The notes: a model not told the origin generated them from the sequence alone. A stretch of 64,000 bases of DNA from Actinomadura_E scrupuli (GCF_050971785.1 NZ_JBPCCU010000010.1:308629-372628); one strand, 5' to 3'; counted from the first letter of the stretch, positions 35,007-43,160 are shown. Translations and numbers: made by a program.

Positions 35007-36314
35007 ATGACGACTTCCCAGACCTGGCTCCTGGCCGGTGCCGCCTTCCTGGTGGCCGTCGCCGGCCTCATCGCCAGCGTGGAGACCGCGCTCACCCGGG
35101 TCTCCCGGGTCCGGGTCGGTGACCTGGCGCGCGACGGCAGGCCCGGGTCGCGCCGGCTCGCCGCGGTCGTCGCGGACCCGGCCCGCTACCTCAACCTGCT
35201 GCTCCTGCTACGAATGAGCTGCGAGCTCGCGGCCACCGTGATCGTCGCCGACCTGTGCATCGGCTGGCTCGACGAGACCTGGCGGGCGTACGTCACCGCC
35301 GCCGTGATCATGATCGTGGTGAGCTACGTGGCGGTGGGCGTGGCCCCCCGCACGCTGGGCCGCCAGCACGCCGACCGGGTGGCGCTCGCCGGGGCCGCGG
35401 TGATCCATCCGGTGGCGCGGGTGCTGGGCCCGCTGCCGCAGCTGCTGATCCTGCTGGGCAACGCGCTCACCCCGGGCAAGGGCTTCCGGGAGGGGCCGTT
35501 CGCCTCCGAGGCGGAGCTGCGCGACCTGGTGGACCTGGCCGAGCAGCGCCGGCTGATCGAGCCGGACGAGCGCGAGATGATTCACTCGGTCTTCGAGCTG
35601 GGCGACACCCTCGTCCGCGAGGTCATGGTGCCGCGCACCGACATCGTCTTCATCGAGCGCGACAAGACGCTCCGGCAGGCCCTGGCCCTGTCGCTGCGCA
35701 GCGGCTTCTCCCGCATCCCGGTCGTCGGTGAGAACGAGGACGACGTCATCGGCATCGCCTACCTCAAGGACATCGTGCGGCGCAGCCACGAGTACCACGA
35801 CGGCGAGTCGGTGGAGACCGTGGAGTCGGTGATGCGGCCCGCGACGTACGTCCCCGACAGCAAGCCCGTCAACGAGCTGCTGCGCGAGATGCAGGCCCGC
35901 CAGATCCATCTCGCCGTGGTGATCGACGAGTACGGCGGGACCGCCGGGCTGGTCACCATCGAGGACATCCTCGAGGAGATCGTGGGCGAGATCGCCGACG
36001 AGTACGACGTCGAGGCGCCCCGGGTCGAGCACCTCGCCGACGGGGCCGTACGGGTGACGGCCCGGCTGACCGTGGAGGAGCTCGCCGAGCTCTTCGACGT
36101 GGAGATCGAGGTCGAGGACGTGGAGACGGTGGGCGGGCTGCTCGCGCACGCGCTGGGCCGGGTCCCGATCGCCGGGTCGACGGCCACCGTCGCCGGGCTG
36201 ACCCTCACCGCCGAGAGCATCGCCGGGCGGCGCAACCAGATCGGCACCGTCCTGGTGGACCGGGTCGTACCCGCGATCGACGCCTCCTCCGAGGACCTCG
36301 AAGCCACGTCGTGA
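35007..36314 (+). CDS. CNNM/CorC-HlyC family membrane protein with CBS domains
   Basis: 435 residues. The N-terminal CNNM-type membrane domain has helices LLAGAAFLVAVAGLIASVETAL, a re-entrant region and TAAVIMIVVSYVAVGVAPRTLG. A cytoplasmic CBS pair follows (VMVPRTDIVFIERDKTLRQA, then VMRPATYVPDSKPVNELLRE, IHLAVVIDEYGGTAGLVTIED), ending in a CorC_HlyC domain (RVTARLTVEELAELFDVE). The family is linked to Mg2+/Co2+ efflux. Conserved partner of phoH-ybeY. Confidence 0.92.
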   Translation: MTTSQTWLLAGAAFLVAVAGLIASVETALTRVSRVRVGDLARDGRPGSRRLAAVVADPARYLNLLLLLRMSCELAATVIVADLCIGWLDETWRAYVTAAVIMIVVSYVAVGVAPRTLGRQHADRVALAGAAVIHPVARVLGPLPQLLILLGNALTPGKGFREGPFASEAELRDLVDLAEQRRLIEPDEREMIHSVFELGDTLVREVMVPRTDIVFIERDKTLRQALALSLRSGFSRIPVVGENEDDVIGIAYLKDIVRRSHEYHDGESVETVESVMRPATYVPDSKPVNELLREMQARQIHLAVVIDEYGGTAGLVTIEDILEEIVGEIADEYDVEAPRVEHLADGAVRVTARLTVEELAELFDVEIEVEDVETVGGLLAHALGRVPIAGSTATVAGLTLTAESIAGRRNQIGTVLVDRVVPAIDASSEDLEATS

Positions 36315-36485
36315 CCCACCGGTTCCCACGCCGGTCAGGCGGTCTGTCCGTGATGCCCGAACCGCCAGCGGGGTGGGCGGGAGCCGGACGGCGACACACT
36401 GTAATCAATCCTTGACAGACGGATTCACCACCGACGCCTCCGGGCATGATCGCCTGCGCTGGGGATCGCTCGGGGGGAGAGCTCG

Positions 36486-37802
36486 TTGGAGCGCATCGTA
36501 CGCGGAGCCGCGTTACTGGCCATCGGCTCCGTCGTCATGACGGGCTGTGCGGCGGACGGCCCGTCCCGCGAGTCGCAGGCGGCGGCCCTGGCCGCCGCCG
36601 TCCTGTCCCTGCAGGACATGCCCCGGGGCTTCCTGCCCGCGCAGGACCAGCGGGTCTTCGGCGGGCTGAGCCCGCGGGACCCCGACTGCCACCGGTTACT
36701 GGCCCTGGCCGACCTCGACGATCTGCGTGACAGATCCGCGCTGGGCTCCCCCGTCCCCCCGCAGGCCCACGCGGTGTTCTACCGCGCCGAGCCGGGGTCC
36801 ACCATGGCCGAGCACCTGATCACGCTGAGCCCGGACCAGGCCCGGGGCCGCTTCGAGGACGTCCGCAGGGCCGCCGCCGGCTGCCCGCTGATCGAGCTCG
36901 GATCCGTACGCGGCCCCAGGCAGGGCCGCCCGCCCGGGCACGGTCGCAAGCGGGACCAGGGCCGCGGGTCGCAACTCGATCCGGGCCGCCGGCGTTCGCT
37001 CTGGTACAGGTACCGGCCCTGGCGTGGCGGCCTCCCGCCCGGCCGGCCCGGATCCGGCGGACGCGGGCACGGACATGGCGGGCACGGACACGACCGGTAC
37101 GAACGCGACGGCTACGAGCGCGACGCGTACGGACGCGACGGCTACGGACGCGATGCGTACGGGCACGACGGGTACGGGCGCGACGGCTACGGCCATGACG
37201 GGTACGGGCGCGACGGCTACGGCCGTGACAGGTACGGACGCGACGGGTACGGGCGTGAGCACGACGAGCACCGGCCCGCTCCCGGCGGAGCGAAGCGTGG
37301 CAGGTCCGGGTACGACGAGCCGGCCCCGGGTGGGACCCGTTCCGGTCAGCCGGGACGTGGCCGCTCGGGCCCTGCCGGGCCCAGGACCGGACGGGGAGAG
37401 TACGGGTCCGTGCCGGACGAGTCCGGGCGCGTACCGCACGGACACGGCCGGTTCGGGCTGGGGTTCGGGCTCGGGGCCGGACAGGGGCACGGCGGGCGAG
37501 CGTACCGGCCGGGGCTCCTGCTGCACCGGCTCCCCATGGCACTGCCCGGTCTCGGTCCCAACGTCTACGGCGTCCGCTACTCCGGCCGGGCCGGCCGCCG
37601 GTATCAGGTGCACTTCGACCTGGTCGTGGCCGAACTGGGCGGCCGGCTGCTCGTGATGGAACAGCCCGTCCTGATCGACCGCAGGCGTACCGGGGGCGAC
37701 TCCATCCTCCGGATCGTCACGGCGGCTCTGCACAAGCTGCGCGAGACCGCCGCCGTACCGGGCCCCGAGCCGCTGATCCACCCGTCGGCGGCCCCGTCCT
37801 GA
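36486..37802 (+). CDS. Lipoprotein with a large repetitive Gly/Arg/Asp/Tyr-rich insertion
   Basis: 438 residues from TTG 36486, with GGGGGAG upstream. The signal peptide ends VVMTGC with the lipidated Cys at 21. Residues 30-142 and 345-430 look like two halves of one folded lipobox domain (MPRGFLPAQDQRVF..., and NVYGVRYSGRAGRRYQVHFDLVVAELGGRLLVME). Between them, residues 143-344 are low-complexity, His/Gly-rich, then about eleven pentapeptides of GYGRD/GYGHD type at 204-257, then Gly/Pro/Arg-rich. It lies between corC and the cytidine-deaminase-like gene. Function unknown. Confidence 0.75.
   Translation: MERIVRGAALLAIGSVVMTGCAADGPSRESQAAALAAAVLSLQDMPRGFLPAQDQRVFGGLSPRDPDCHRLLALADLDDLRDRSALGSPVPPQAHAVFYRAEPGSTMAEHLITLSPDQARGRFEDVRRAAAGCPLIELGSVRGPRQGRPPGHGRKRDQGRGSQLDPGRRRSLWYRYRPWRGGLPPGRPGSGGRGHGHGGHGHDRYERDGYERDAYGRDGYGRDAYGHDGYGRDGYGHDGYGRDGYGRDRYGRDGYGREHDEHRPAPGGAKRGRSGYDEPAPGGTRSGQPGRGRSGPAGPRTGRGEYGSVPDESGRVPHGHGRFGLGFGLGAGQGHGGRAYRPGLLLHRLPMALPGLGPNVYGVRYSGRAGRRYQVHFDLVVAELGGRLLVMEQPVLIDRRRTGGDSILRIVTAALHKLRETAAVPGPEPLIHPSAAPS
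37095..37256 (+). repeat. 15-bp tandem repeats encoding GYGRD/GYGHD/AYGRD pentapeptides
   Basis: About eleven 15-base units of the form GACGGCTACGGGCGC with small changes lie in frame within the lipoprotein gene. Both translated units and nucleotide units are imperfect, with the changes mostly switching Arg/His and Gly/Ala/Glu/Arg, consistent with expansion by slippage and later drift. Confidence 0.85.
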
Positions 37803-37851
37803 CGCGGGTCCGGGTCGCGGGGTCATCCGGCGCGGTCCTAGGCTGAGTGCC

Positions 37852-38187
37852 GTGAGCGAGATCGAACCCGAGGACGCAAAGATCATCACCTTGGCCAGGT
37901 CGGCTCGGGCCCGCACCTCCGCCGCGGAAGGCGCGGCCGTGCGCGACGAGACCGGCCGTACCTACTCCGCCACCACCGTCGACCTGCCGTCACTGCGGCT
38001 GTCCGCGCTGCAGGTCGCCGTGGCCATGGCCGTCTCCAGCGGGGCGGAGGGCCTGGAGGCCGCGGCGGTGGTCACCACGGGCGAGCCCGCCGAGGCCGAC
38101 GTGGCGGCGGTACGGGACCTCGGGCCGGGTGCGCCGGTGTTCGTCGCCGCTCCCGACGGCACCCTCCGCGCCACCGTCCCCGCCTGA
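37852..38187 (+). CDS. Cytidine deaminase-like protein without catalytic residues
   Basis: 111 residues from GTG 37852. Size, the start DAKIITLARSARARTSAAEGAAVRDETGRTYSATTVD and position near ybeY-corC match the short cytidine deaminase homologue of actinobacteria. However there is no Cys and no His anywhere in the protein, so the zinc site (C/HAE and PCxxC) is absent. It probably keeps the fold but cannot deaminate; it may be structural or bind a ligand. The opening SEIEPEDAKIITLARSARAR and YSATTVDLPSLRLSALQVA can be compared with homologues. Confidence 0.7.
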   Translation: MSEIEPEDAKIITLARSARARTSAAEGAAVRDETGRTYSATTVDLPSLRLSALQVAVAMAVSSGAEGLEAAAVVTTGEPAEADVAAVRDLGPGAPVFVAAPDGTLRATVPA

Positions 38188-38217
38188 CGAGACCGCTCCG
38201 CCTCGGCCGGGCGGCGC

Positions 38218-38691
38218 TCACGGCTCCGCCTCGAACCACGCGCAGGTGCCCTCGGCGGAGGCCGCCAGGCCGAACCGGCTGGTGAGGGCCGCGACGAGGA
38301 CCAGTCCCCTGCCGGACTCGGCCAGGGGGCCGTCCTCAGGTTCCCCGATCGGGCCGCCGCCACCGTCACGGATCTCCACCCGCAGGACCCGGCCGGCGGC
38401 GCCAACCCGTACCGCCATCTCCGGCCCGGCTCCGTGGACGACGGCGTTGGCGAGCAGTTCACCGGCCGCCAGCCCGGCCTCCGCCGCGCGTTCGGCACAG
38501 CCGAGCACCTTCTCCGCCAGGACGCCCACCCGCCGCCGCGCGATCGGGACCTGCTCGCCCGTACGGGGCGCGGCCCACTCGTCGATCACCGGCATCCCGG
38601 GCTCGTTCCCCGGCAGCGGGGACCTGGGCCGGCTGCCGTGGACCGGCCGGTCCACGGGGGTCATGGCACGCCGGGGGCGGTCGAAGCTCAT
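38218..38691 (-). CDS. Anti-sigma-type ATP-binding protein (HATPase_c_2)
   Basis: 157 residues starting at ATG 38691 with AAGGCGG upstream. After an N-terminal tail, the GHKL/histidine-kinase-like fold shows the N-box AGELLANAVVHGAGPEMAV, the G1 region VEIRDGGGGPIG and the G2 region ESGRGLVLVAALTSRFG. Such RsbW-like proteins are very abundant in actinomycetes and are often encoded next to XRE/DUF397 pairs. It diverges from the XRE gene with a 160-bp gap. Confidence 0.85.
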   Translation of the reverse strand: MSFDRPRRAMTPVDRPVHGSRPRSPLPGNEPGMPVIDEWAAPRTGEQVPIARRRVGVLAEKVLGCAERAAEAGLAAGELLANAVVHGAGPEMAVRVGAAGRVLRVEIRDGGGGPIGEPEDGPLAESGRGLVLVAALTSRFGLAASAEGTCAWFEAEP

Positions 38692-38851
38692 GGGTCCGCC
38701 TTCACTGGGTCGGGTTCTGGAGACGGTCACCATCGTGCGACTGTTCGACTACGCTCGGCTATGTCCGCAGCCCTCCGGCCGGGCCGGTCCCGCTACAGCT
38801 CGCCGAGCCTGTGCTACCTCCCCCGGTTGGACTCCCCGGGAGGTAGCCGCC

Positions 38852-39667
38852 ATGAGCGAGGACATCGACCCCAAACGCTCCGCCCAGGAGCTGTACGCGA
38901 CCGCCTTGGTCCGGGAACGCACCCGGGCCAGGCTGACCCAGGCGGCCCTCGGGCAGCATCCGGGCGTCTTCGTCTCCCCCCAGCAGATCGGCCACCTGGA
39001 GAAATGCCGCCGCCCGCCGACGCTCAGGCTGTCCAGAGGGCTCGACGCGGCCTTCGGCCTGGACGAGTTCTTCGAGGCCCTCTACGAGGCGTACGTCCGC
39101 GAGAACGGGACACCGCCCGCGTTCTGGGAGTACGCGGAGCTGGAGCCACAGGCATCCTTGATCAGGGTCTACTCGAATTTCCTGATCCCGGGCCTGCTCC
39201 AGACCGAGGAGACGACACGAGCCATACTCCGGGCCGGGCAGAAGCCCGAATGCCTGGACCAGGTAGTGGCGGCCCGCATGGAACGGCAGGAGATCCTGCG
39301 CCGGGAGGATCCGCCGGTGCTCCTGGTGCGCCTGGACGAGTACGCGGTGCGCCGCCGGATCGGTGACCCGGAGACCAAGCGGCGGCAGCTAGAGCACCTG
39401 CTGGAGTTGATGCAGCGGCCCAACATCGACATCGTGATCGTCCCGGACGGCGCCCCGATCTTCCCCGTCACCTCGTTTACCATCCTGAGCCTCCCGGACG
39501 GCCGCCCGGACCTCGGCTACGCGGACAGCATCGACGGGCGTGGAAGTACCATCGAGCCGGGACCGGATCTCATCGAACTAGCGGTAACGTTCGAGCGCAT
39601 CGGTTCCCGCGCCCTCTCCATCGCGGACTCCGAAAAGTTGATCCGCGCCCTCCTGGAGGACATGTGA
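38852..39667 (+). CDS. XRE-type regulator with DUF5753 domain
   Basis: 271 residues from ATG 38852 (GGGAGG upstream). The N-terminal helix-turn-helix reads ALVRERTRARLTQAALG, VFVSPQQIGHLEKCRRPPTLRLS; the rest is DUF5753 with ALIRVYSNFLIPGLLQTEETTRAIL-like wording (SLIRVYSNFLIPGLLQTEET), VAARMERQEILRRE and VVPDGAPIFPVTSFTIL. This is the WhiJ/AbaA-like family of streptomycete developmental regulators. It is coupled to the DUF397 gene by a 4-bp overlap and diverges from an anti-sigma-type ATPase, the standard three-gene module. Confidence 0.88.
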   Translation: MSEDIDPKRSAQELYATALVRERTRARLTQAALGQHPGVFVSPQQIGHLEKCRRPPTLRLSRGLDAAFGLDEFFEALYEAYVRENGTPPAFWEYAELEPQASLIRVYSNFLIPGLLQTEETTRAILRAGQKPECLDQVVAARMERQEILRREDPPVLLVRLDEYAVRRRIGDPETKRRQLEHLLELMQRPNIDIVIVPDGAPIFPVTSFTILSLPDGRPDLGYADSIDGRGSTIEPGPDLIELAVTFERIGSRALSIADSEKLIRALLEDM

Positions 39668-39873
39668 CGACGGCAGACCTCCCATCCGCTCACTGGCGCA
39701 AGAGCAGTCGCAGCGGCGACTCCATCACCTCGGACTGCGTCGAAGTCGCCGATCTCGACACCATGGTCGGCATACGGGACAGCAAGGCCCCACACGGCCC
39801 CGCCCTGGCCATGACCCGCACGGAGTTCACGACGCTGGCACACCGCGTGAAAACCGGTGAGCTCGACCTCTGA
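39664..39873 (+). CDS. DUF397 small protein
   Basis: 69 residues: WRKSSRSGDSITSDCVEVADL, VGIRDSKAPHGPALAMTRTEF. This is the usual DUF397 pattern (W-x-KSS-x-S, C-V-E-V, V-x-V-R-DSK-P-x-G-P-x-L). The GTG overlaps the stop of the DUF5753 regulator. In studied cases the small protein antagonises or partners its XRE regulator. Confidence 0.92.
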   Translation: MTTADLPSAHWRKSSRSGDSITSDCVEVADLDTMVGIRDSKAPHGPALAMTRTEFTTLAHRVKTGELDL

Positions 39874-39953
39874 CCAGGGCTCACATCGGCCCCCGACGCG
39901 ACACCGAATGATCTCCATATTCCTGGAGCGGGCAGGGCGGTACTGTCCGCCCG

Positions 39954-40058
39954 TTGCTTTGCCCTGACCACCCATACGCGGCTTGCTTTGCCCTGACCAC
40001 CCATAGGCGGCCCAGGGCCGTATTTGCCCTGACCACCCATAGGCGGCCCAGGGCCGTA
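39954..40058. repeat. Intergenic tandem repeat, about 36-bp unit
   Basis: Three head-to-tail copies: 39954-39982 (partial), 39983-40022 and 40023-40058. Each contains TTTGCCCTGACCACCCATA followed by G/CGCGGC, and the last two continue CCAGGGCCGTA. They lie in the 248-bp gap between the DUF397 and rsmE genes, which shows nothing else. No coding or RNA role is evident. Confidence 0.85.
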
Positions 40059-40121
40059 ACGGACTCCCTTGCACCCGGAGCGCGCGGGGCAGTGCCGTCT
40101 CCCGAGGTGCACGGTGTGCCG

Positions 40122-40856
40122 CTACCAGCGACCGGTCGCGGCCAGGAGCACTGCGGCGGCGGCCACCCCGGCGGTGGAGGTGCGCAGCACGGTCGGTCCC
40201 AGCAGGGCCGGCACGCCCCCCGCCGCCGCGAACCGTTCGAGCTCCTCTTCCGTGACCCCGCCCTCCGGCCCCACCACGACCACGAGGTCGCCCTTCGCGG
40301 GCGTCACCAGCCCGCTCAGCGGCTCCTGGGCCTCCTCGTGCAGGATCACCGCGGACGCGGCGGACGCGAGGCGTACGGCCACGTCAGCGGTGGTCGCCAG
40401 GTCGGTGATCTCGGGCAGCCAGGCCCGGCGGGCCTGCTTGGCGGCCTCCCGGGCGGTGCTGCGCCACCGGCCGAGTGCCTTGTCGCGGCGGTCGGGCTTC
40501 CACTGGGTCACGCAGCGGCCCGCCTGCCAGGGCACGATCTCGTCGACGCCGACCTCGGTCATGAGCTCGACGGCCAGCTCGCCCCGGTCACCCTTCGGCA
40601 GGGCCTGTACGACGACGATGCGCGGGTCCGGTGCCGGGGTCCGCCGCCGGGTCAGGACGTCGAGCTCCAGGGTCTCCCGTCCGGCCACCACGGCCACCAC
40701 GCATTCGGCCAGCAGCCCGGCCCCGTCGGTCAGGTCGACCCGCTCGCCCGCGCGCAGCCGCCGTACGGTCGCCGCGTGCCGCCCCTCGGGGCCGTCCAGG
40801 ACGACCCGGTCCGCGGCCAGGCGGCCGGGCTCGGCGAGGAACACGGGCGGGCTCAC
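40122..40856 (-). CDS. rsmE: 16S rRNA (uracil-1498-N3)-methyltransferase
   Basis: 244 residues of the SPOUT/RsmE family: the N-terminal PUA-like domain (VFLAEPGRLAADRVVLDGPEGRHAATVRRL) and the knotted methyltransferase with ALPKGDRGELAVELMTEVGVDEIVPW, ERFAAAGG, and VVVVGPEGGVTEEELE then LRTSTAGVAAAAVLL. It methylates U1498 of 16S rRNA. In many actinobacteria it follows dnaJ directly; here 153 bp with a 15-bp tandem repeat intervene. Confidence 0.93.
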   Translation of the reverse strand: MSPPVFLAEPGRLAADRVVLDGPEGRHAATVRRLRAGERVDLTDGAGLLAECVVAVVAGRETLELDVLTRRRTPAPDPRIVVVQALPKGDRGELAVELMTEVGVDEIVPWQAGRCVTQWKPDRRDKALGRWRSTAREAAKQARRAWLPEITDLATTADVAVRLASAASAVILHEEAQEPLSGLVTPAKGDLVVVVGPEGGVTEEELERFAAAGGVPALLGPTVLRTSTAGVAAAAVLLAATGRW

Positions 40857-40902
40857 GGTCTCAGTCTCCCAGGCGGACGGGGCCGCCGCGGTCCACGACA
40901 GC

Positions 40903-40962
40903 GCAGATCACGGCGGCGCAGATCACGACGGTGCTGATCACGGCGGTGCTGATCACGACGGC
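40903..40962. repeat. Four 15-bp tandem repeats containing GATCAC
   Basis: Exact period 15: units at 40903, 40918, 40933 and 40948 of form GCWGATCACGRCGGY. They lie between dnaJ and rsmE. The segment TGATCACGGCGGTG also occurs at the edge of the palindrome at 45691-45733, hinting at a shared origin. No frame on either strand is convincingly coding. Confidence 0.85.
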
Positions 40963-41009
40963 CGGGTCAGGCCGTTCAGTCCCTCGTAGAACGCCTCACG
41001 CGCCTCTCT

Positions 41010-42146
41010 TCAACGGCTGCCCTGATTGAAGGCATCCCGCAGCCGGGAGAAGAAACCCTGCTGACCGGGGGCGAACTTGCCGGGGGGGCGCTCCTCGCCA
41101 CGCAGCTTGGACAGCGTGCGCAGCAGCTCCTCCTGCTCCTCGTCCAGCCGGCTCGGCGTCTCCACGTTGACGTGGATCATGAGGTCGCCGCGGCCGGTCT
41201 CGTTGAGGTGGTTGACCCCGCGCCCGTACATCGGGATCACCTGGCCGGACTGGGTGCCGGGCCGGATGTCGACCGGCTCCGGGCCGTCCAGGGTCTCGAT
41301 GGTCACCTGGGTGCCGAGCGCGGCCGCGGTCATCGGGATCTGCACCGTGCAGTGCAGGTCGTCGCCCTCCCGCTCGAAGATGTGGTGCGGCCGTTCGACG
41401 ATCTCCAGGAACAGGTCCCCGGCGGGGCCGCCGCCCGGTCCGACCTCGCCCTCGCCAGCCAGCTGGATGTGGGTGCCGTGCTCGACGCCCGCAGGGATCC
41501 GGACCTTGATCGTGCGCCGGGTGCGCACCCGGCCGTCGCCGGAGCACTCCGGGCAGGGCGTGCGGATCACGCTGCCGTAGCCGCCGCACTGCGGGCAGGC
41601 CCGGGAGGTCATCACCTGGCCGAGGAACGACCGGGTGACCTGCTGGACCTCACCGCGGCCGTGGCACATGTCACAGGTGTCGGGGTGGGTGCCCGGCGCG
41701 CATCCCGAGCCCGTACAGGCGGTGCAGACGACGGCGGTGTCGATGGACAGCTCGCGGGTCGTGCCGAAGGCCGTCTCGGCGAGGTCGAGCTCCACCACCA
41801 GCGTGGCGTTGCGGCCCCGGCGGGCCCGGCCGCGCGGGCCGCGGGCACCGGCGCCGCCGAAGAAGGCGTCCATGATGTCGCTGAACGGGAACCCGGCGCC
41901 GAACCCGGCGCCACCGCCCGGACCGGCGGTCGCGAAGGGGTCCGCGCCGAGGTCGAACATCTCGCGCTTCTTGGGGTCGGAGAGCACCTCGTAGGCCTGG
42001 GTGATCTCCTTGAACTTCTCCTGGGTCGCCGGATCCGGATTGACGTCCGGGTGAAGCTCCCGTGCGAGTCTGCGGTAGGCCTTCTTGATCTCGTCCGCGC
42101 TCGCGTCACGGCGCACCCCAAGGGTTGCGTAGTAGTCGCGTGCCAC
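41010..42146 (-). CDS. dnaJ: Chaperone protein DnaJ
   Basis: 378 residues: J-domain with LHPDVNPDP (HPD), a Gly/Phe region, four CxxCxGxG-type zinc repeats (CTACTGSGC, CDMCHGRGEV, CPQCGGYG, CPECSGDG) and the C-terminal substrate-binding region. It stimulates DnaK ATPase. The GTG start abuts the hrcA stop with no gap, so it is expressed from the hrcA promoter and CIRCE. This corresponds to the HrcA-linked second DnaJ of actinobacteria rather than the one in the dnaK operon. Confidence 0.95.
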   Translation of the reverse strand: MARDYYATLGVRRDASADEIKKAYRRLARELHPDVNPDPATQEKFKEITQAYEVLSDPKKREMFDLGADPFATAGPGGGAGFGAGFPFSDIMDAFFGGAGARGPRGRARRGRNATLVVELDLAETAFGTTRELSIDTAVVCTACTGSGCAPGTHPDTCDMCHGRGEVQQVTRSFLGQVMTSRACPQCGGYGSVIRTPCPECSGDGRVRTRRTIKVRIPAGVEHGTHIQLAGEGEVGPGGGPAGDLFLEIVERPHHIFEREGDDLHCTVQIPMTAAALGTQVTIETLDGPEPVDIRPGTQSGQVIPMYGRGVNHLNETGRGDLMIHVNVETPSRLDEEQEELLRTLSKLRGEERPPGKFAPGQQGFFSRLRDAFNQGSR

Positions 42147-43160
42147 TTACGACCCCGCCAGGATCTGACCGACGTAACGTGCCACTGCCCGTACCGCTCC
42201 CATCGTGCCGGGGTAATCCATTCGTGTGGGGCCCAGAACGCCCATGCGGGCGAGGGCCTGATCACCGGTGCCATAGCCGACGGCGACCACCGAGGTCGAC
42301 CGCAGGCCTTCGTGCGGATTCTCCGTGCCGATCCGCACCGTCAGGGTAGACGAATCACCGCTCTCCCCGAGCAGCCGCATCAGCACCACCTGTTCCTCCA
42401 GGGCCTCCAGGACTTCGCGGAGGCTCTGCGAGAAGTCGACGTGCGCCAGATTGGCCGCGCCGGCGAAGACAATCTTCTCATCGCTCTTCTCGACCAGGGT
42501 CTCCAGCAGCACCGACAGCACCGAGGCCGCGATCACCCGGTCGTCGGCCGGCACCTTCTCCGGCACGTCGGCCACCGCCCCCGCGACCTCGTGCAGCCGG
42601 CAGCCGTCCAGGCAGGTGTTGAGCAGCGCCCGCAGGTGGGCGATCGAGTCCTCGGCGACGTCGGCGTAGGTCTCGATGACCCGCTGCTCGACCCGCCCGG
42701 TGTTGGTGATCAGCACGAGCAGCAGCCGCCGCTCGCCCATCGGCACCAGCTCGACGTGCCGGACGGCCGACCGGGTCAGCGAGGGGTACTGCACCACCGC
42801 GACCTGACGGGTCAGCTGGGCGAGCAGGCGCACCGTCCGGCCGACGACGTCGTCGAGGTCGTAGGCGCCGTTGAGGAACGTCTCGATCGCCCGGCGCTCC
42901 GCCGTCGACAGCGGCTTGATCGTGGACAGCCGGTCGACGAAGAGCCGGTAGCCCTTGTCGGTGGGGATCCGGCCCGCGCTGGTGTGCGGCTGGGCGATGT
43001 AGCCCTGCTCCTCCAGTACGGCCATGTCGTTACGGATCGTGGCCGGGGAGACCCCGAGATTGTGCCGATCCACCAGCGCCTTGGAGCCCACCGGTTCATT
43101 GGTGGACACGTAATCCTCGACGATGGCACGCAGCACCGCGAGTTTCCTGTCGTCGAGCAC
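42147..43160 (-). CDS. hrcA: Heat-inducible transcription repressor HrcA
   Basis: 337 residues from GTG 43160, preceded by AAGGAGGTGA. The start VLDDRKLAVLRAIVEDYVSTNEPVGSKALVDR is a winged helix with the family IRNDMAVLEEQGYIAQPHTSAGRIPTD motif; the rest is the GAF-like domain (PATIRNDM upstream, FNLLEQ-type C-terminus). HrcA binds CIRCE and represses heat-shock genes at normal temperature. Two CIRCE-like sites lie 55-107 bp upstream, so it is autoregulated. Confidence 0.95.
   Translation of the reverse strand: MLDDRKLAVLRAIVEDYVSTNEPVGSKALVDRHNLGVSPATIRNDMAVLEEQGYIAQPHTSAGRIPTDKGYRLFVDRLSTIKPLSTAERRAIETFLNGAYDLDDVVGRTVRLLAQLTRQVAVVQYPSLTRSAVRHVELVPMGERRLLLVLITNTGRVEQRVIETYADVAEDSIAHLRALLNTCLDGCRLHEVAGAVADVPEKVPADDRVIAASVLSVLLETLVEKSDEKIVFAGAANLAHVDFSQSLREVLEALEEQVVLMRLLGESGDSSTLTVRIGTENPHEGLRSTSVVAVGYGTGDQALARMGVLGPTRMDYPGTMGAVRAVARYVGQILAGS

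Noticed and set aside
37095..37256. Tandem repeats considered as a CRISPR array
   Set aside because: The units are contiguous 15-mers without unique spacers and are in coding frame. No cas genes are near.
36696..37916. Long minus-strand frame with SVPVTAVAV-like repeats
   Set aside because: It is the complement of the 15-bp repeats in the lipoprotein gene. The plus frame has a signal peptide, lipobox and ribosome-binding site; the minus frame has none.
39874..40121. Small gene in the repeat region (minus strand MGGQGK-type peptide)
   Set aside because: The peptide is just the translation of the 36-bp repeats, with no ribosome-binding site and frame changes between units.
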